Positions 1 through 8,814 of a stretch of 64,000 nt of DNA are shown here, one piece after another. This DNA comes from Silvibacterium bohemicum (GTDB lineage Bacteria; Acidobacteriota; Terriglobia; Terriglobales; Acidobacteriaceae): positions 62,001-126,000 of the forward strand of contig NZ_LBHJ01000007.1 in the NCBI RefSeq assembly GCF_001006305.1, read 5' to 3'. The notes beneath the pieces are model-generated. The model was not told where the DNA came from. It ran no database searches and worked only from the letters and a program-made list of their open reading frames with translations. Both the position numbers and the translations under genes were made by a program. Each line of letters starts with the position of its first letter. The stretch's first letter is position 1.

Positions 1-924
1 CAGCAAAGCGCGCTCGATCAGCAGACCGCTTCTGTGGTTTCGCAGATCAACTCGCTGTCGCAGTCCATTGCGCAGCTGAACCAGGAGATTCAATCGAGAA
101 GCCCGCACGCCGATGCCGGAACCCTCGAGGATCAGCGCCAGCAGGATATCTTGCAGCTGTCATCGCTGGTCGGCGTTCACCAGATCCAGACCGAGAACAA
201 CGGCCTGAGCATCACCACCTCGAGCGGTGCGCTGCTAGTCTCGCAGAACACATCGTATGCACTGACCGCCGGCCCTCTGAATGGGTCGACGCATGTCTAC
301 GACTCGGAAGGCAACGACATCACTTCTTCTCTGACCTCCGGCGGAGGGCAAATCGGCGGCGTGTTGACGGCCCGAAATCAAGATATTCCTCAGATACTGA
401 GCGCCCTCGACACCCTGGCCTATGACTTCGGAACGCAGGTGAATACGGTGAACGAGGCCGGCTCCGACGTCAATGGCAATACTGGAACTGCGATCTTCAA
501 TCTGCCTTCGACGGCGGCCGGGGCGTCGGCGGCGATCTCCGTAGCCCTCACCAGCCCTTCGCAGATTGCCGCTGCCGCGGCGGGACAGGGGTCATCGAAC
601 GACACCAATCTTCTCGCGATGGCCAACCTCGCCAGTAAGACCGTCATCGCCGGATCAACGCCCACTGATTACTATTCGTCGTTCGTTGCCTCGCTGGGAA
701 CGCTCGTCTCCGACGTTACGACGCAGAACACCGCCCAGCAGGCCTCTCTCACCCAGCTCCAGTCCCAGGTGAACTCTCTCAGCGCCGTCGACCTCAATGA
801 AGAAGCGGCATCGCTCGAAACCTTCGAGCAATCGTACGAGGCCGCCTCCCGAATCTTTACCACGCTGGACTTGGTAATGACGTCTGCGCTCAACCTCGGC
901 GTTCAGACCACATATTCCAGCTAG
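1..924 (+). CDS. flgK: Flagellar hook-associated protein 1 FlgK (3' part)
   Basis: This is the C-terminal part of FlgK, the hook-filament junction protein exported by the flagellar type III system. The reading frame is open from base 1, so the gene begins upstream of the window; the first in-frame GTG at 34 is internal. About 307 residues are visible. They are Ser/Thr/Gln/Asn-rich, as in the D2 domain, and end in the helical D1 segment that pairs with the N-terminus (AASLETFEQSYEAASR, then a hydrophobic heptad run and LNLG). flgL follows on the same strand after 64 bp, the usual flgK-flgL order. The assignment is firm from the C-terminal motif and synteny. Confidence 0.9.
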   Translation, partial: QQSALDQQTASVVSQINSLSQSIAQLNQEIQSRSPHADAGTLEDQRQQDILQLSSLVGVHQIQTENNGLSITTSSGALLVSQNTSYALTAGPLNGSTHVYDSEGNDITSSLTSGGGQIGGVLTARNQDIPQILSALDTLAYDFGTQVNTVNEAGSDVNGNTGTAIFNLPSTAAGASAAISVALTSPSQIAAAAAGQGSSNDTNLLAMANLASKTVIAGSTPTDYYSSFVASLGTLVSDVTTQNTAQQASLTQLQSQVNSLSAVDLNEEAASLETFEQSYEAASRIFTTLDLVMTSALNLGVQTTYSS

Positions 925-988
925 CGGCGGGAGATGGAAAGAGTCTCGGGAAAATTACTAGATGAAATCCCCGAAGGAGATCAGGTTC

Positions 989-1888
989 ATGCGAGTCGAT
1001 CCGCTGTACATCAACAACACGGTGGCCGCGCTGGACGCGGCGACTGCTACCGAGCAAAATCTGACCAACGAGCTCTCGACCGGCGTCAAGGTCAATTCCA
1101 TCAGCGACGATCCGGTGGCTTTTGCGCAGAACGTGCTTCTCTCTTCGCAATTGAGTGCGGACGATACCTTTGCCCAGACCGCCAGCTCGACGCAAAGCCT
1201 CCTTCAGGTGAGCGACACCGCGCTGGGCAGCGTGGTGAGCCAGCTTACCCAGGCCATCTCGCTTGCTACCGAAGGCAACAATGGCACCCTCAATGCGGCC
1301 AACCTCCAGACCATTTCAACCCAACTGGTTGGGATACGCGACGAGGTGCTTTCGCTAGCCAATTCATCCTATCTTGGGAGCTACATCTTCTCCGGAAGTC
1401 AGGGAGCGACGTCGCCTTTTACACTCGACACCTCGACCACGCCGGCGACGGTCACCTATCAAGGGGACGAAGACATCAGCTACGTGCAGACGCCTAATGG
1501 TCACACGATTCAGACCAATCTTCCCGGCGACCAGATCTTCAATGCTCCGGGTGCTAGTGTCCTGGGCAGTTTGAATGCGCTGATCGCCGATTTTTCTTCC
1601 GGCACTGCAGCTCCAACCTCGGTTGCGGATCTTGGCCAGCTTAATCAGGCGCTCAATTATGTCGACCAGCAGCGGACGGTGCTCGACGCCTCGATTACGC
1701 AGATGACCGCCGCCAGCAATTACAGCGCGAGTGAATCCGTTCAACTGCAATCAGCGCAGGATTTGCTGCTTCAAACCAATACTGCCCAGGTCGCGAGCCA
1801 GTTAAGCTCGGCCGAGACCCAGCAGGCGGCTCTGACTCAGGTCATCGCGGCGATCGAGAAGCAGGGAACGCTCTTCGACTCTATCTAG
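989..1888 (+). CDS. flgL: Flagellar hook-associated protein 3 FlgL
   Basis: FlgL is the second hook-filament junction protein and is flagellin-like. I chose the ATG at 989 rather than the in-frame ATG at 962 because AAGGAGA (974-980) sits 8 bases upstream of it, and the product then begins MRVDPLYINN, the usual FlgL style. The product is about 299 residues. The N-terminal helix contains LSTGVKVNSISDDPVAFA, the flagellin-type signature, and the middle has the FlgL-typical segment SYLGSYIFSGSQ. The C-terminal helix is Gln/Ala-rich. It lies 64 bp after flgK and is probably cotranscribed with it. Confidence 0.93.
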   Translation: MRVDPLYINNTVAALDAATATEQNLTNELSTGVKVNSISDDPVAFAQNVLLSSQLSADDTFAQTASSTQSLLQVSDTALGSVVSQLTQAISLATEGNNGTLNAANLQTISTQLVGIRDEVLSLANSSYLGSYIFSGSQGATSPFTLDTSTTPATVTYQGDEDISYVQTPNGHTIQTNLPGDQIFNAPGASVLGSLNALIADFSSGTAAPTSVADLGQLNQALNYVDQQRTVLDASITQMTAASNYSASESVQLQSAQDLLLQTNTAQVASQLSSAETQQAALTQVIAAIEKQGTLFDSI

Positions 1889-2006
1889 GACTGCCGAGTT
1901 GGGCTTCTGTGTCATAGAAGACCGGACGCCGCCTGATCCAGGCATCAAACGCCCTGCCGGATGGGCTGGGCGATCTTTCGATTCGCCTGATGAGTGTGAG
2001 CGCCCC

Positions 2007-2318
2007 TTAGTGCACCGGTCCAGAGGGAACAGGCACCGGATGCGGGTGCGGCTCGATGGCCAGCGTCCCGAACGTCTGCTCATACTGTGCGATGTTCTGG
2101 CCGAGAAGATTCCATAGTGCCTTTGCCTGCTGGGGGCTGAGATAGATGCCGTGCGTATTCTCAATGTCGACGATGTCCGGCGATTCCTGATGGACCACCC
2201 CGAAGGCCAGAAAGAAATCCCAGACGCTTACGCGAACCTGCACGCTATTGGCGTAGCTCTCCTGATACTCAGCGGCCTTGCTCATTTGAATCTTGGGCTG
2301 CGAATGATTCGAAGTCAT
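2007..2318 (-). CDS. DUF3467 family small protein
   Basis: A 103-residue soluble protein of the DUF3467 family, whose function is unknown. The family core is visible: YANSVQVRVSVWDFFLAFG near residues 22-40, and IYLSPQQAKALWNLLGQN followed by YEQTFG near residues 58-85. The C-terminal tail is Pro/His-rich (PHPHPVPVPSG). The start ATG at 2318 has only a weak upstream purine stretch. It converges on flgL and has no obvious operon partner; tRNA-Leu lies upstream on the same strand. Confidence 0.8.
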   Translation of the reverse strand: MTSNHSQPKIQMSKAAEYQESYANSVQVRVSVWDFFLAFGVVHQESPDIVDIENTHGIYLSPQQAKALWNLLGQNIAQYEQTFGTLAIEPHPHPVPVPSGPVH

Positions 2319-2462
2319 AGTGGTTCAAGGGTATCGCAATTCCCGAAAGAAACCGGGTCCCCGGAGTAAAGGTTTTGTGGAAGTGCGCTCTCTCGGTTGA
2401 GCGTTTGTATCGGCTGGCGTTTCAGATTGTGAGCCGTCTGGCAGGTGGAATCACGGAAAGGA

Positions 2463-2546
2463 TGGTGCGGGAGAAGGGACTTGAACCCCCACGGATTGCT
2501 CCGCTTGGACCTAAACCAAGTGCGTCTGCCATTTCGCCACTCCCGC
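2463..2546 (-). tRNA. tRNA-Leu (anticodon UAG)
   Basis: Read on the minus strand, the segment folds as a class II tRNA. The 7-bp acceptor stem pairs GCGGGAG (2546-2540) with CTCCCGC (2473-2467). The anticodon arm is CTTGG-TTTAGGT-CCAAG with anticodon TAG at 2513-2511. There is a short variable arm, and the T-arm carries GGTTCAAGTCC. The discriminator is A and CCA is encoded (2465-2463). The identity follows from the UAG anticodon and the extended variable arm. Confidence 0.95.
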
Positions 2547-2671
2547 ATTCCATTGCAGCAACCTGCCGCGGCGAGGGGCTGGTTGCTCTGATCCTAGCCT
2601 ACCGGCAAAGGCCGGGCGAATGCAACGCCCACTGCGATCCCGGCCCATCCCCGTGCTCTTCGCTTTCGTTC

Positions 2672-4714
2672 TTATTTCACAGCCGGTGCCAAGGCTCCGT
2701 TCAACGTGACCGCACCGCTCACCGTCTTCGGGTCCACCGTGATCTCCTTCAGCTTGGCTTCGACATCGGCGGGGACGTCCTGCTGGTAGCGCCCGCCCAG
2801 ATATTTCGCAAGGAATGCCTCCATCGCCGTGACCATGGCCAGGTTGTTGATCGGGCGAGCGAAGCCGTGGCCCTCGTCAGGAGCGACCAGGTACTCGACC
2901 GGCTTGCCGTTGTCGCGCACCGCGGCCACGATCTGGTTGCTCTCGCGAACATTGACGCGCGGATCGTTCTTGCCCTGAACCACCATCAGCGGCGTGACGA
3001 TGGCGGTGGCCTTGGTCAGCGGAGACTCCGCGATCAGCAGCGCCTTGCCCTCAGGCGTGTTGGGATCGGCCATCCGGGTGTACATCTGCTTGCGCCCCGC
3101 CTCCCAATACGGCGGAATCGCATCGAGCAGCGTGATAAGGTTCGACGGCGCGACATAGGCCACCGCCGCGGCGTAGAGATCAGGTGTAAACGCGACGCCC
3201 GCCAGCGTTGCATATCCGCCGTACGATCCGCCGAAGATGCCCACCCGCTTGGGGTCGACCGTTCCGTCGGCAACTAGCGCCTTCACGCCCCAGGTAAGGT
3301 CGTCCTGCATAGTCCTGCCCCACTGGCCATTGCCGGCATTGAGGAACTTCTTGCCGTAGCCAGTCGATGCTCGGAAGTTGGGTTGCAGCACGGCATAGCC
3401 GCGATTGGCGAGGAACTGCGCGAAGGTATCGTAGCCATACGAATCGCGCCCCCACGGACCGCCGTGCGGGAAGACCACCAGCGGAAGATTCTTCGCCGGC
3501 AGGCCCTTGGGCAGCGTCAGGTAAGCCGGGATGTCCAGTCCGTCGGATGACTTGTAGTGGTACGGCTTGCGCTCCGACAAGGACTCGCGAGGCAGCTCTT
3601 CGCGGATGCGGTATTGCAGCACCAGCGTTTTGGCGCTGCGGTTCCATAGATAGGTCTCTCCCGGTTCGGTGTCGCTATGCGCGGAGACGATCCAGATGTT
3701 CTCATCTTTGGAACGCGCACCGAAGCCAATCTCCTTGCCCGGCAGCTTGGTCTGCAGCCACTGATATTCCTTTTCGAATTGCTTGTCCTTGAAGTAGAGG
3801 CGAACTCGATCGTCCTCGTACTGGGTGAAGAGAATGCGATAGTCGACTTCGGAGGTCTGGACGCTGCTGAGGTCGACGCGGTTTTCGGGGTCGCTTTCCA
3901 CCTTGATGGTTGCGCCTGTGGCGGGATCGAGCAGTTCAAGCTCGCTCAGATCCAGCGCACCCTTGTTCGTCACCAGATATGCCTGTTTGTTTGCGGCATC
4001 GAAGCCTGAGACGCCGCAGCCCTCGAGCACGGTGCAGCTATAAATCTGTTTAAAGCCCTCGGCGGTGACGCTCAGGATCTCCGTATCGCCTGCCTGGTTG
4101 GTGCGCTCGGCCAGGCGTAAGTTGCCGTCGTTGTCGAAATCCCATCCAGCGATCTCTTCCGTATTTTTGCGGAGAAGCGTTTTCTCACCCGTCGACAGGT
4201 GCAGTTCATACAGGTCATGCCAGCGCGGATCGCGGTCGTTCAGGCCGATGAACAGGATGTCCGGCTTCGACTTGGGCGCGGCATAGATCGCCGTCCTTAC
4301 ACCCTTGAGATTAGTCAGCGCGCGTGTGGGAGGGACACCGGTCTTGGCATCGGCAGGCAGGCTCGGGTCGATGGCGTAGATATTGAAGTTTTCGTCGCCG
4401 CCCGCGTCCTGCGAATAGAGAACGTATTTTGAGTCGCGGCTCCAGAAGTAGGCGCGAATGGGACGCGTTGCCTCGGCGCTGACCGGGCGTGCTGCGCTGA
4501 AGGGCTCGTCCGCCTTCTTCACCCAGATGTTGCGGGTTCCTTTGTAAGGCTTGAGGAACGAGATGTATTGTCCGTCGGGAGAGATCTGCGCGCCGGAGAT
4601 TTCAACTTCTCCGAAGAAGAGCTTGCGGTCGATGATAGGCGGTTGCTGAGCATTCATGGCAAGGGGTCCGATCGTACTGGCGAGGGCAACGACAGACAGC
4701 AGCAGCTTCTTCAC
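2672..4714 (-). CDS. Secreted S9 family peptidase (prolyl oligopeptidase type)
   Basis: Serine peptidase of family S9, probably an acylaminoacyl-/dipeptidyl-peptidase acting in the periplasm. The frame is open to a GTG at 4726, but GGAG at 4724-4721 sits 6 bases before an in-frame GTG at 4714 (then KKLLLSVV), which I prefer. A Sec signal peptide ends near MNAQQ. A WD/TolB-like beta-propeller fills the first two thirds. The C-terminal alpha/beta-hydrolase holds the triad: Ser in GGSYGGYA near residue 495, Asp in GKNDPRV near 584, His in DEGHGFARP near 616. About 680 residues is normal for the family. It is monocistronic as far as can be seen. Confidence 0.9.
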   Translation of the reverse strand: MKKLLLSVVALASTIGPLAMNAQQPPIIDRKLFFGEVEISGAQISPDGQYISFLKPYKGTRNIWVKKADEPFSAARPVSAEATRPIRAYFWSRDSKYVLYSQDAGGDENFNIYAIDPSLPADAKTGVPPTRALTNLKGVRTAIYAAPKSKPDILFIGLNDRDPRWHDLYELHLSTGEKTLLRKNTEEIAGWDFDNDGNLRLAERTNQAGDTEILSVTAEGFKQIYSCTVLEGCGVSGFDAANKQAYLVTNKGALDLSELELLDPATGATIKVESDPENRVDLSSVQTSEVDYRILFTQYEDDRVRLYFKDKQFEKEYQWLQTKLPGKEIGFGARSKDENIWIVSAHSDTEPGETYLWNRSAKTLVLQYRIREELPRESLSERKPYHYKSSDGLDIPAYLTLPKGLPAKNLPLVVFPHGGPWGRDSYGYDTFAQFLANRGYAVLQPNFRASTGYGKKFLNAGNGQWGRTMQDDLTWGVKALVADGTVDPKRVGIFGGSYGGYATLAGVAFTPDLYAAAVAYVAPSNLITLLDAIPPYWEAGRKQMYTRMADPNTPEGKALLIAESPLTKATAIVTPLMVVQGKNDPRVNVRESNQIVAAVRDNGKPVEYLVAPDEGHGFARPINNLAMVTAMEAFLAKYLGGRYQQDVPADVEAKLKEITVDPKTVSGAVTLNGALAPAVK

Positions 4715-4830
4715 GGGCAACTCCACTGGAAATGAGTGTCCATAAAGATACCTCCAGCTTCCGTCTCTGCGAAGCGAAATAAGTTGCGTGGCGCTTGAGG
4801 CTGCGCCACGCGTTGGAGGGTGTGTGTCGG

Positions 4831-5943
4831 CTAAACCGATGTAGTTTGTGTCTGCGCCGCCAGGAAGGCAGCTTCATGCTCCACAGGAACGACCACCAAT
4901 TCTCCCATGCGCCATGCTTCCGGATATTCGGTCTTATGAACGATCTTCCACTGCGGGCCGGCAAATTCCACCAGGACGTGATTGTCCACATCGTTGAGCA
5001 GAATATTGCCGTTGGGCAAACGAGTGCAGTCCTGAATCCATCCGCCGTCGTACTCGATGGATTCCTTGCGCTTCAAATTGTCGTCGAGGACGATCAGCTC
5101 TTTGGCAAGAGTGTTGGCGAGAATCCATCCGCCAGGAATTTTTTCGAGAGCATGAGGACGAGCCAGGCCTTCGAGAATAATCTCGCCCTTCTGTTGCTCG
5201 GGAGGCAGGCTCCGGTCGATTTGGATAAGCAGCCCCTGGTGAAAGAGCAGGCACAGGATGTAGCGCTCTTCATCACGATCCCGCACTGTAGTGCAATTGA
5301 GATGAGTGGCCTGGAACTTGGTGTGATAGTACTTGTCGCGATGCTCACCGCCGCGGCCGCTGGCACGCGGTTCGCCGGAAGGCGTAACGGAGTATCCGTG
5401 CTCCGCAGCCCACCACTCCCACAGCAGATTGCCATCGCGATCCACTTCGATGATGAGATCGGTGCCGCAAGAGGCGGAGAGTAGTCCGCGCTTCGTTCTC
5501 TCCAGGCTATGCAAATCGTTGAAGTAAGGGTGCGAGATTCGTTTCAGCAACTTGCCCGGCTCAGCATCGAGGCTTACTTCAAAGATGTTGGAAGCTTCGA
5601 AGTCGCTGACGTAAAGCTGGCCATCGGCGAAGCAGACTCCCGCGGGGTTGCCGAGATAGTTTCCCCAATCGGCCTGCCAGATGATACTGTGCTGGTCCCA
5701 GTCGTACACGACGAAGGCGCCCATGTAGTTCTGATCGGGATTCAAAGAAGGGCCGAGCTCGCTAACTGGAAGAAAGGTGTAGTCGTCTTTCGTCCAGGTA
5801 AGAGGCGATGACGTCGTTTTCGGTCCGGTGACAGCAGGAGTATGAACTTTCTGGCCGGGAACCGCTGGAAGTCCTGATTCGAGCTTCCATCTTGCGCGAA
5901 GTTTTTCGCTATTCGTTGTGTATACCGATGCAGCTAGCAGCAT
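4831..5943 (-). CDS. Beta-propeller protein, possibly arylsulfotransferase-like
   Basis: A 370-residue protein without a recognisable signal peptide. It is built of repeated beta-propeller blades (for example NPAGVCFADGQLYVSDF, DLIIEVDRDGNLLWEWW, TRLPNGNILLNDVDNHVL). The HPYFNDLHSL and QATHLNCT segments carry conserved-looking His residues and resemble arylsulfotransferase/NHL-type propellers. I am confident of the fold, not the activity. It is divergent from the PHP/APS-kinase/arylsulfotransferase cluster that starts 230 bp away, which makes a related role plausible. It lacks the HHD, SSR and QHD motifs seen in the lipoprotein at 8815, so a non-catalytic or unrelated propeller remains possible. 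Confidence 0.5.
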   Translation of the reverse strand: MLLAASVYTTNSEKLRARWKLESGLPAVPGQKVHTPAVTGPKTTSSPLTWTKDDYTFLPVSELGPSLNPDQNYMGAFVVYDWDQHSIIWQADWGNYLGNPAGVCFADGQLYVSDFEASNIFEVSLDAEPGKLLKRISHPYFNDLHSLERTKRGLLSASCGTDLIIEVDRDGNLLWEWWAAEHGYSVTPSGEPRASGRGGEHRDKYYHTKFQATHLNCTTVRDRDEERYILCLLFHQGLLIQIDRSLPPEQQKGEIILEGLARPHALEKIPGGWILANTLAKELIVLDDNLKRKESIEYDGGWIQDCTRLPNGNILLNDVDNHVLVEFAGPQWKIVHKTEYPEAWRMGELVVVPVEHEAAFLAAQTQTTSV

Positions 5944-6063
5944 ATCTCTGAGAGTATGCGACCCATAGCTATTTCGTAAACAATCCGAGCCGCGAATGAT
6001 TGCGCAATGCCAACGCTATCGCGCAGGGTTTACCTTGTTGCGCGTGCTCCGATGACGATTTTT

Positions 6064-6097
6064 GCGGGACTGTTGTCCCGCAGTGCAACTTTTTTTT
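6064..6097 (+). terminator. Hairpin plus T-run in the leader of the sulfate cluster
   Basis: A perfect 7-bp stem (GCGGGAC at 6064-6070, GTCCCGC at 6075-6081) with a TGTT loop is followed 8 bases later by eight T (6090-6097). It lies between divergent genes, so on the plus strand it is not at a gene end; it would sit in the 5' leader of the PHP gene if transcription starts further upstream. It could be an attenuator. The gap between stem and T-run is longer than usual for an intrinsic terminator. Confidence 0.4.
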
Positions 6098-6173
6098 ACC
6101 TGATGCAGTCATACATTAGATTGGCAACCGGATTTTGTCCCCCATTTCCGTACTAGAGGTGCGCGTTTTTTCT

Positions 6174-7070
6174 GTGATCGACCTTCACTGCCATACAAAC
6201 TACTCCGACGGAAGCGCCGGTCCAATCGAGATATTGGATCAGGCTATCGGTCTTGGTCTCGACGCACTGGCCTTCACCGATCACGACACCCTCGAAGGAT
6301 ATGACTGCGCGAAGGATGAGGCGCAGGCACGGAGCTTCGATCTACTCTGCGGAGTGGAGCTAAGCACACACTTCCCATCGAGCACTCGATCCGTTCATCT
6401 CCTGGGCTACTTCGCATCCGATCCCGGCGAATGCTTTCGCGCTTGGTTAGGCGGCTTGCAGGAAGGCCGGCGGCTGCGAAATGTTGCTCTTTTGCTTAGA
6501 CTTCGCGAACTGGGAATGGATATCTCATGGGACGAATTAGAGGCCATCGGGAAGAAGCAGATGGGACGTCCTCATTTCGCAAAGCTCATGTTGGATAAAG
6601 GCTATGTAGCCTCGATCCCCGAGGCGTTTCATCGCTATTTGGCCGAAGGCGGACTGGCCTGGGTCGATCGTGACGAGCCGGCCTTGGAAGAAGCCCTGGC
6701 GCGAGTGATCAATGCGGGAGGAGTCGCTTCTCTCGCCCACCCAGTGCGCATCAACAGAAATCCATCCGATCTGCATCTTCTTCTCGCCGTGCTGGCGCAG
6801 CAGGGGCTCGAAGCGATGGAATGCTTCCACCCGGAACATACTCCGGCCGACACCCAGCTGCTCTTGGGGCTCGCGGACAAGTTCGATCTGGCGGCCACCG
6901 GCGGTTCGGATTTCCATGGAAGCTACAAACCCGATGTGAAGCTGGGAAGCGGACGAGGAGATCTCAACATATCGGCCGCGGTCCTCGACGATCTTCGAGA
7001 GCGGTTCGCAAAAAATCGAAGCCTTCCCGATTCTCACGCAGCTCCAGCCTATCAACTCAAGGTTTCGTAA
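6174..7070 (+). CDS. PHP domain phosphoesterase (TrpH/RNase AM-like, possible PAP phosphatase)
   Basis: Metal-dependent phosphoesterase of the PHP superfamily, about 298 residues. Candidate starts in frame are TTG 6135, GTG 6159 and GTG 6174; I favour 6174 because family members begin with (M)IDLHCH. Metal-ligand motifs are present: DLHCHTNYSDGS at the N-terminus, FTDHDTLEG, GVELSTH, LAHPVRI and GGSDFHG. Close family members (E. coli YciV/RNase AM and a characterised Chromobacterium protein) hydrolyse 3',5'-bisphosphonucleotides such as pAp. The next gene starts directly after this stop and encodes an APS kinase, so conversion of the by-product PAP to AMP is an attractive role. That substrate is inferred from context. 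Confidence 0.82.
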   Translation: MIDLHCHTNYSDGSAGPIEILDQAIGLGLDALAFTDHDTLEGYDCAKDEAQARSFDLLCGVELSTHFPSSTRSVHLLGYFASDPGECFRAWLGGLQEGRRLRNVALLLRLRELGMDISWDELEAIGKKQMGRPHFAKLMLDKGYVASIPEAFHRYLAEGGLAWVDRDEPALEEALARVINAGGVASLAHPVRINRNPSDLHLLLAVLAQQGLEAMECFHPEHTPADTQLLLGLADKFDLAATGGSDFHGSYKPDVKLGSGRGDLNISAAVLDDLRERFAKNRSLPDSHAAPAYQLKVS

Positions 7071-8813
7071 ATGAAGACACCTTTCTTGATGGGCAATGGT
7101 ATCTGCGAGGACAAGTCGCCTAGTCTTCTGGCGGCGCCGCATGGCGGGGGATTGGTCCGGCTCATGGTCCCGCCCGAGCGGCGTCAGGAGCTGATGCGGG
7201 AATCCGCGGAGCTGCCTTCGCTGCAAATTTCCGCGAGCTCATCGGCGAATCTCGCCATGCTGGCCTCCGGCGCATTCTCGCCTCTCGACCGATTCGTAGG
7301 AAAGCGCGAGTGCGAGAGCATCGTGGAGTCTATGCGGCTGACGACCGGCCAACTCTGTCCGGTGCCCATCATGCTGCCTGCGGGGGATCTCAGAAGCATC
7401 GATGCTGGCTCGCGGATCGCTCTGCGTGACCTGCAGAATCGCCCCCTCGCCGTCATGACCGTGGAAGAGGTATTTGAAATTCCGCGCGTCTCCTCATCGG
7501 TAAAACCTAAGCTGATCGACGCAGCGCGAGACTCGGATTCCACCGATCCTCTGGCTTTGAGCGGATCTCTTCAGGTCTTCAACATCCCGGCTGACATTCA
7601 ACTACCCGACATGTGGAAGGACCCGGCGGTGATTCGCGAACAGCTCGCGTTGCTGGGCCGCGATCCTGTGATCGCCGTCGACACCTGGGATTCGCGCGAC
7701 GGCAAGCAGACAGAGTGGCTTCGCAAACTCGCTGAAGAACGGAGAGCTTCTCTGTTGTTCAATCTCGCCGCGGCCGAACCTCGCGTCGATGCCTTCGATC
7801 ATTTTCACTACCTGCTGGCATGCAAAGCAGCCTTCTCGAGATTTTTTTCATCCAGCCAGGCATTCCTGAATTTTGTCCATCTCTCTGCGAATCTCTCCTC
7901 GGAGAATCGCGTGCTGTGGCATGCAATGGTGCACAGGAATTATGGAGCGGGAACTTACGTCATCGACCAGACCCGATGTAGCAATACGGACAGAGCCTCG
8001 AAAAGCTACGCCGGTTTTTCGACACCATCGCAAAAGCTTTTCGAATGCGCCGAGGAACTTGGAGTGGAGCTGATCTTTCGCCGTACATCCCAGACCGAGC
8101 GGAAATTCTCTACCGATCGGAATGGCTCATCTTCGCCAGCTCGGCGTCATAGTGTTTCGCCTGCGTCGGCAAAGAAATCCGCATCGCCTCGCGCGGTGTT
8201 GGGTGTACCTTCTGAGTGGGGCTTGTGCCTGTGGTTCACGGGCCTGCCCAGCGCGGGCAAATCCGCCATCGCAGAAGACCTGCTGATCATGCTGATGGAG
8301 AGCGGCTTGCGGGTAACGCTGCTGGATGGCGACACGGTGCGAACCCATCTTTCCAAAGGTCTGGGATTTTCCCGCGAAGACCGCGACACCAACGTGCAGC
8401 GTATCGGTTTCGTCGCAGCGGAGATCGTGCGGCACCGCGGCGTTGTGCTTTGCGCTGCGGTGAGCCCTTATCGCGAAACGCGCGATGCCGTGCGCGAGAT
8501 GATGCCCGAGGGCTCATTCGTGGAGATTTTTGTCGACACGCCCGTCGAGGAATGTGAGCGGCGCGATGTGAAAGGCTTCTACGCCAAAGCCCGCGCCGGA
8601 CAGTTGAGCCACTTCACCGGCATCGATGATCCGTATGAGCCACCGCAGCATCCCGAAGTCGTCTTGCGTACGGAGCAGACCACGGTGCGCGCCAACGCGC
8701 TGCAACTGATGCGGTTTTTGACTAACGAACAGTATCTCAATCCCATTCCGGAGCGAGACAGCTCCTGGCCTGCTTTGCAGGCGGCTGGGAATTCAGCAAG
8801 ATCAGGGAGATGA
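7071..8813 (+). CDS. ATP-sulfurylase-like (degenerate) / APS kinase fusion
   Basis: A 580-residue fusion. Residues about 35-165 match the ATP-sulfurylase N-terminal (PUA-like) domain, with GAFSPLDRF and MRLTTGQLCPVPIML. The following sulfurylase catalytic region (about 175-345) keeps the overall pattern, including VHRNYGAGTYVI. However, the canonical QxRNPxHxxH loop is replaced near residue 204 by DTWDSRDGKQ, and GRDHAG is replaced near 299 by DQTRCSN. Sulfurylase activity is therefore unlikely. After a Ser-rich linker, residues about 385-560 are a complete APS kinase: P-loop GLPSAGKS at 391-398, DGDTVRTHL, GFSREDRDTN, and KARAGQLSHFTGIDDPYE. The expected product is PAPS. It abuts the PHP gene and has a 1-bp gap to the arylsulfotransferase gene, so the three are likely one operon. 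Confidence 0.85.
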   Translation: MKTPFLMGNGICEDKSPSLLAAPHGGGLVRLMVPPERRQELMRESAELPSLQISASSSANLAMLASGAFSPLDRFVGKRECESIVESMRLTTGQLCPVPIMLPAGDLRSIDAGSRIALRDLQNRPLAVMTVEEVFEIPRVSSSVKPKLIDAARDSDSTDPLALSGSLQVFNIPADIQLPDMWKDPAVIREQLALLGRDPVIAVDTWDSRDGKQTEWLRKLAEERRASLLFNLAAAEPRVDAFDHFHYLLACKAAFSRFFSSSQAFLNFVHLSANLSSENRVLWHAMVHRNYGAGTYVIDQTRCSNTDRASKSYAGFSTPSQKLFECAEELGVELIFRRTSQTERKFSTDRNGSSSPARRHSVSPASAKKSASPRAVLGVPSEWGLCLWFTGLPSAGKSAIAEDLLIMLMESGLRVTLLDGDTVRTHLSKGLGFSREDRDTNVQRIGFVAAEIVRHRGVVLCAAVSPYRETRDAVREMMPEGSFVEIFVDTPVEECERRDVKGFYAKARAGQLSHFTGIDDPYEPPQHPEVVLRTEQTTVRANALQLMRFLTNEQYLNPIPERDSSWPALQAAGNSARSGR

Positions 8814-8814
8814 A

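Noticed and set aside
2315-2548. Minus-strand ORF of 77 codons starting MREWRNGRRTWFRSKRSNP
   Set aside because: It is the translation of tRNA-Leu, a common false ORF.
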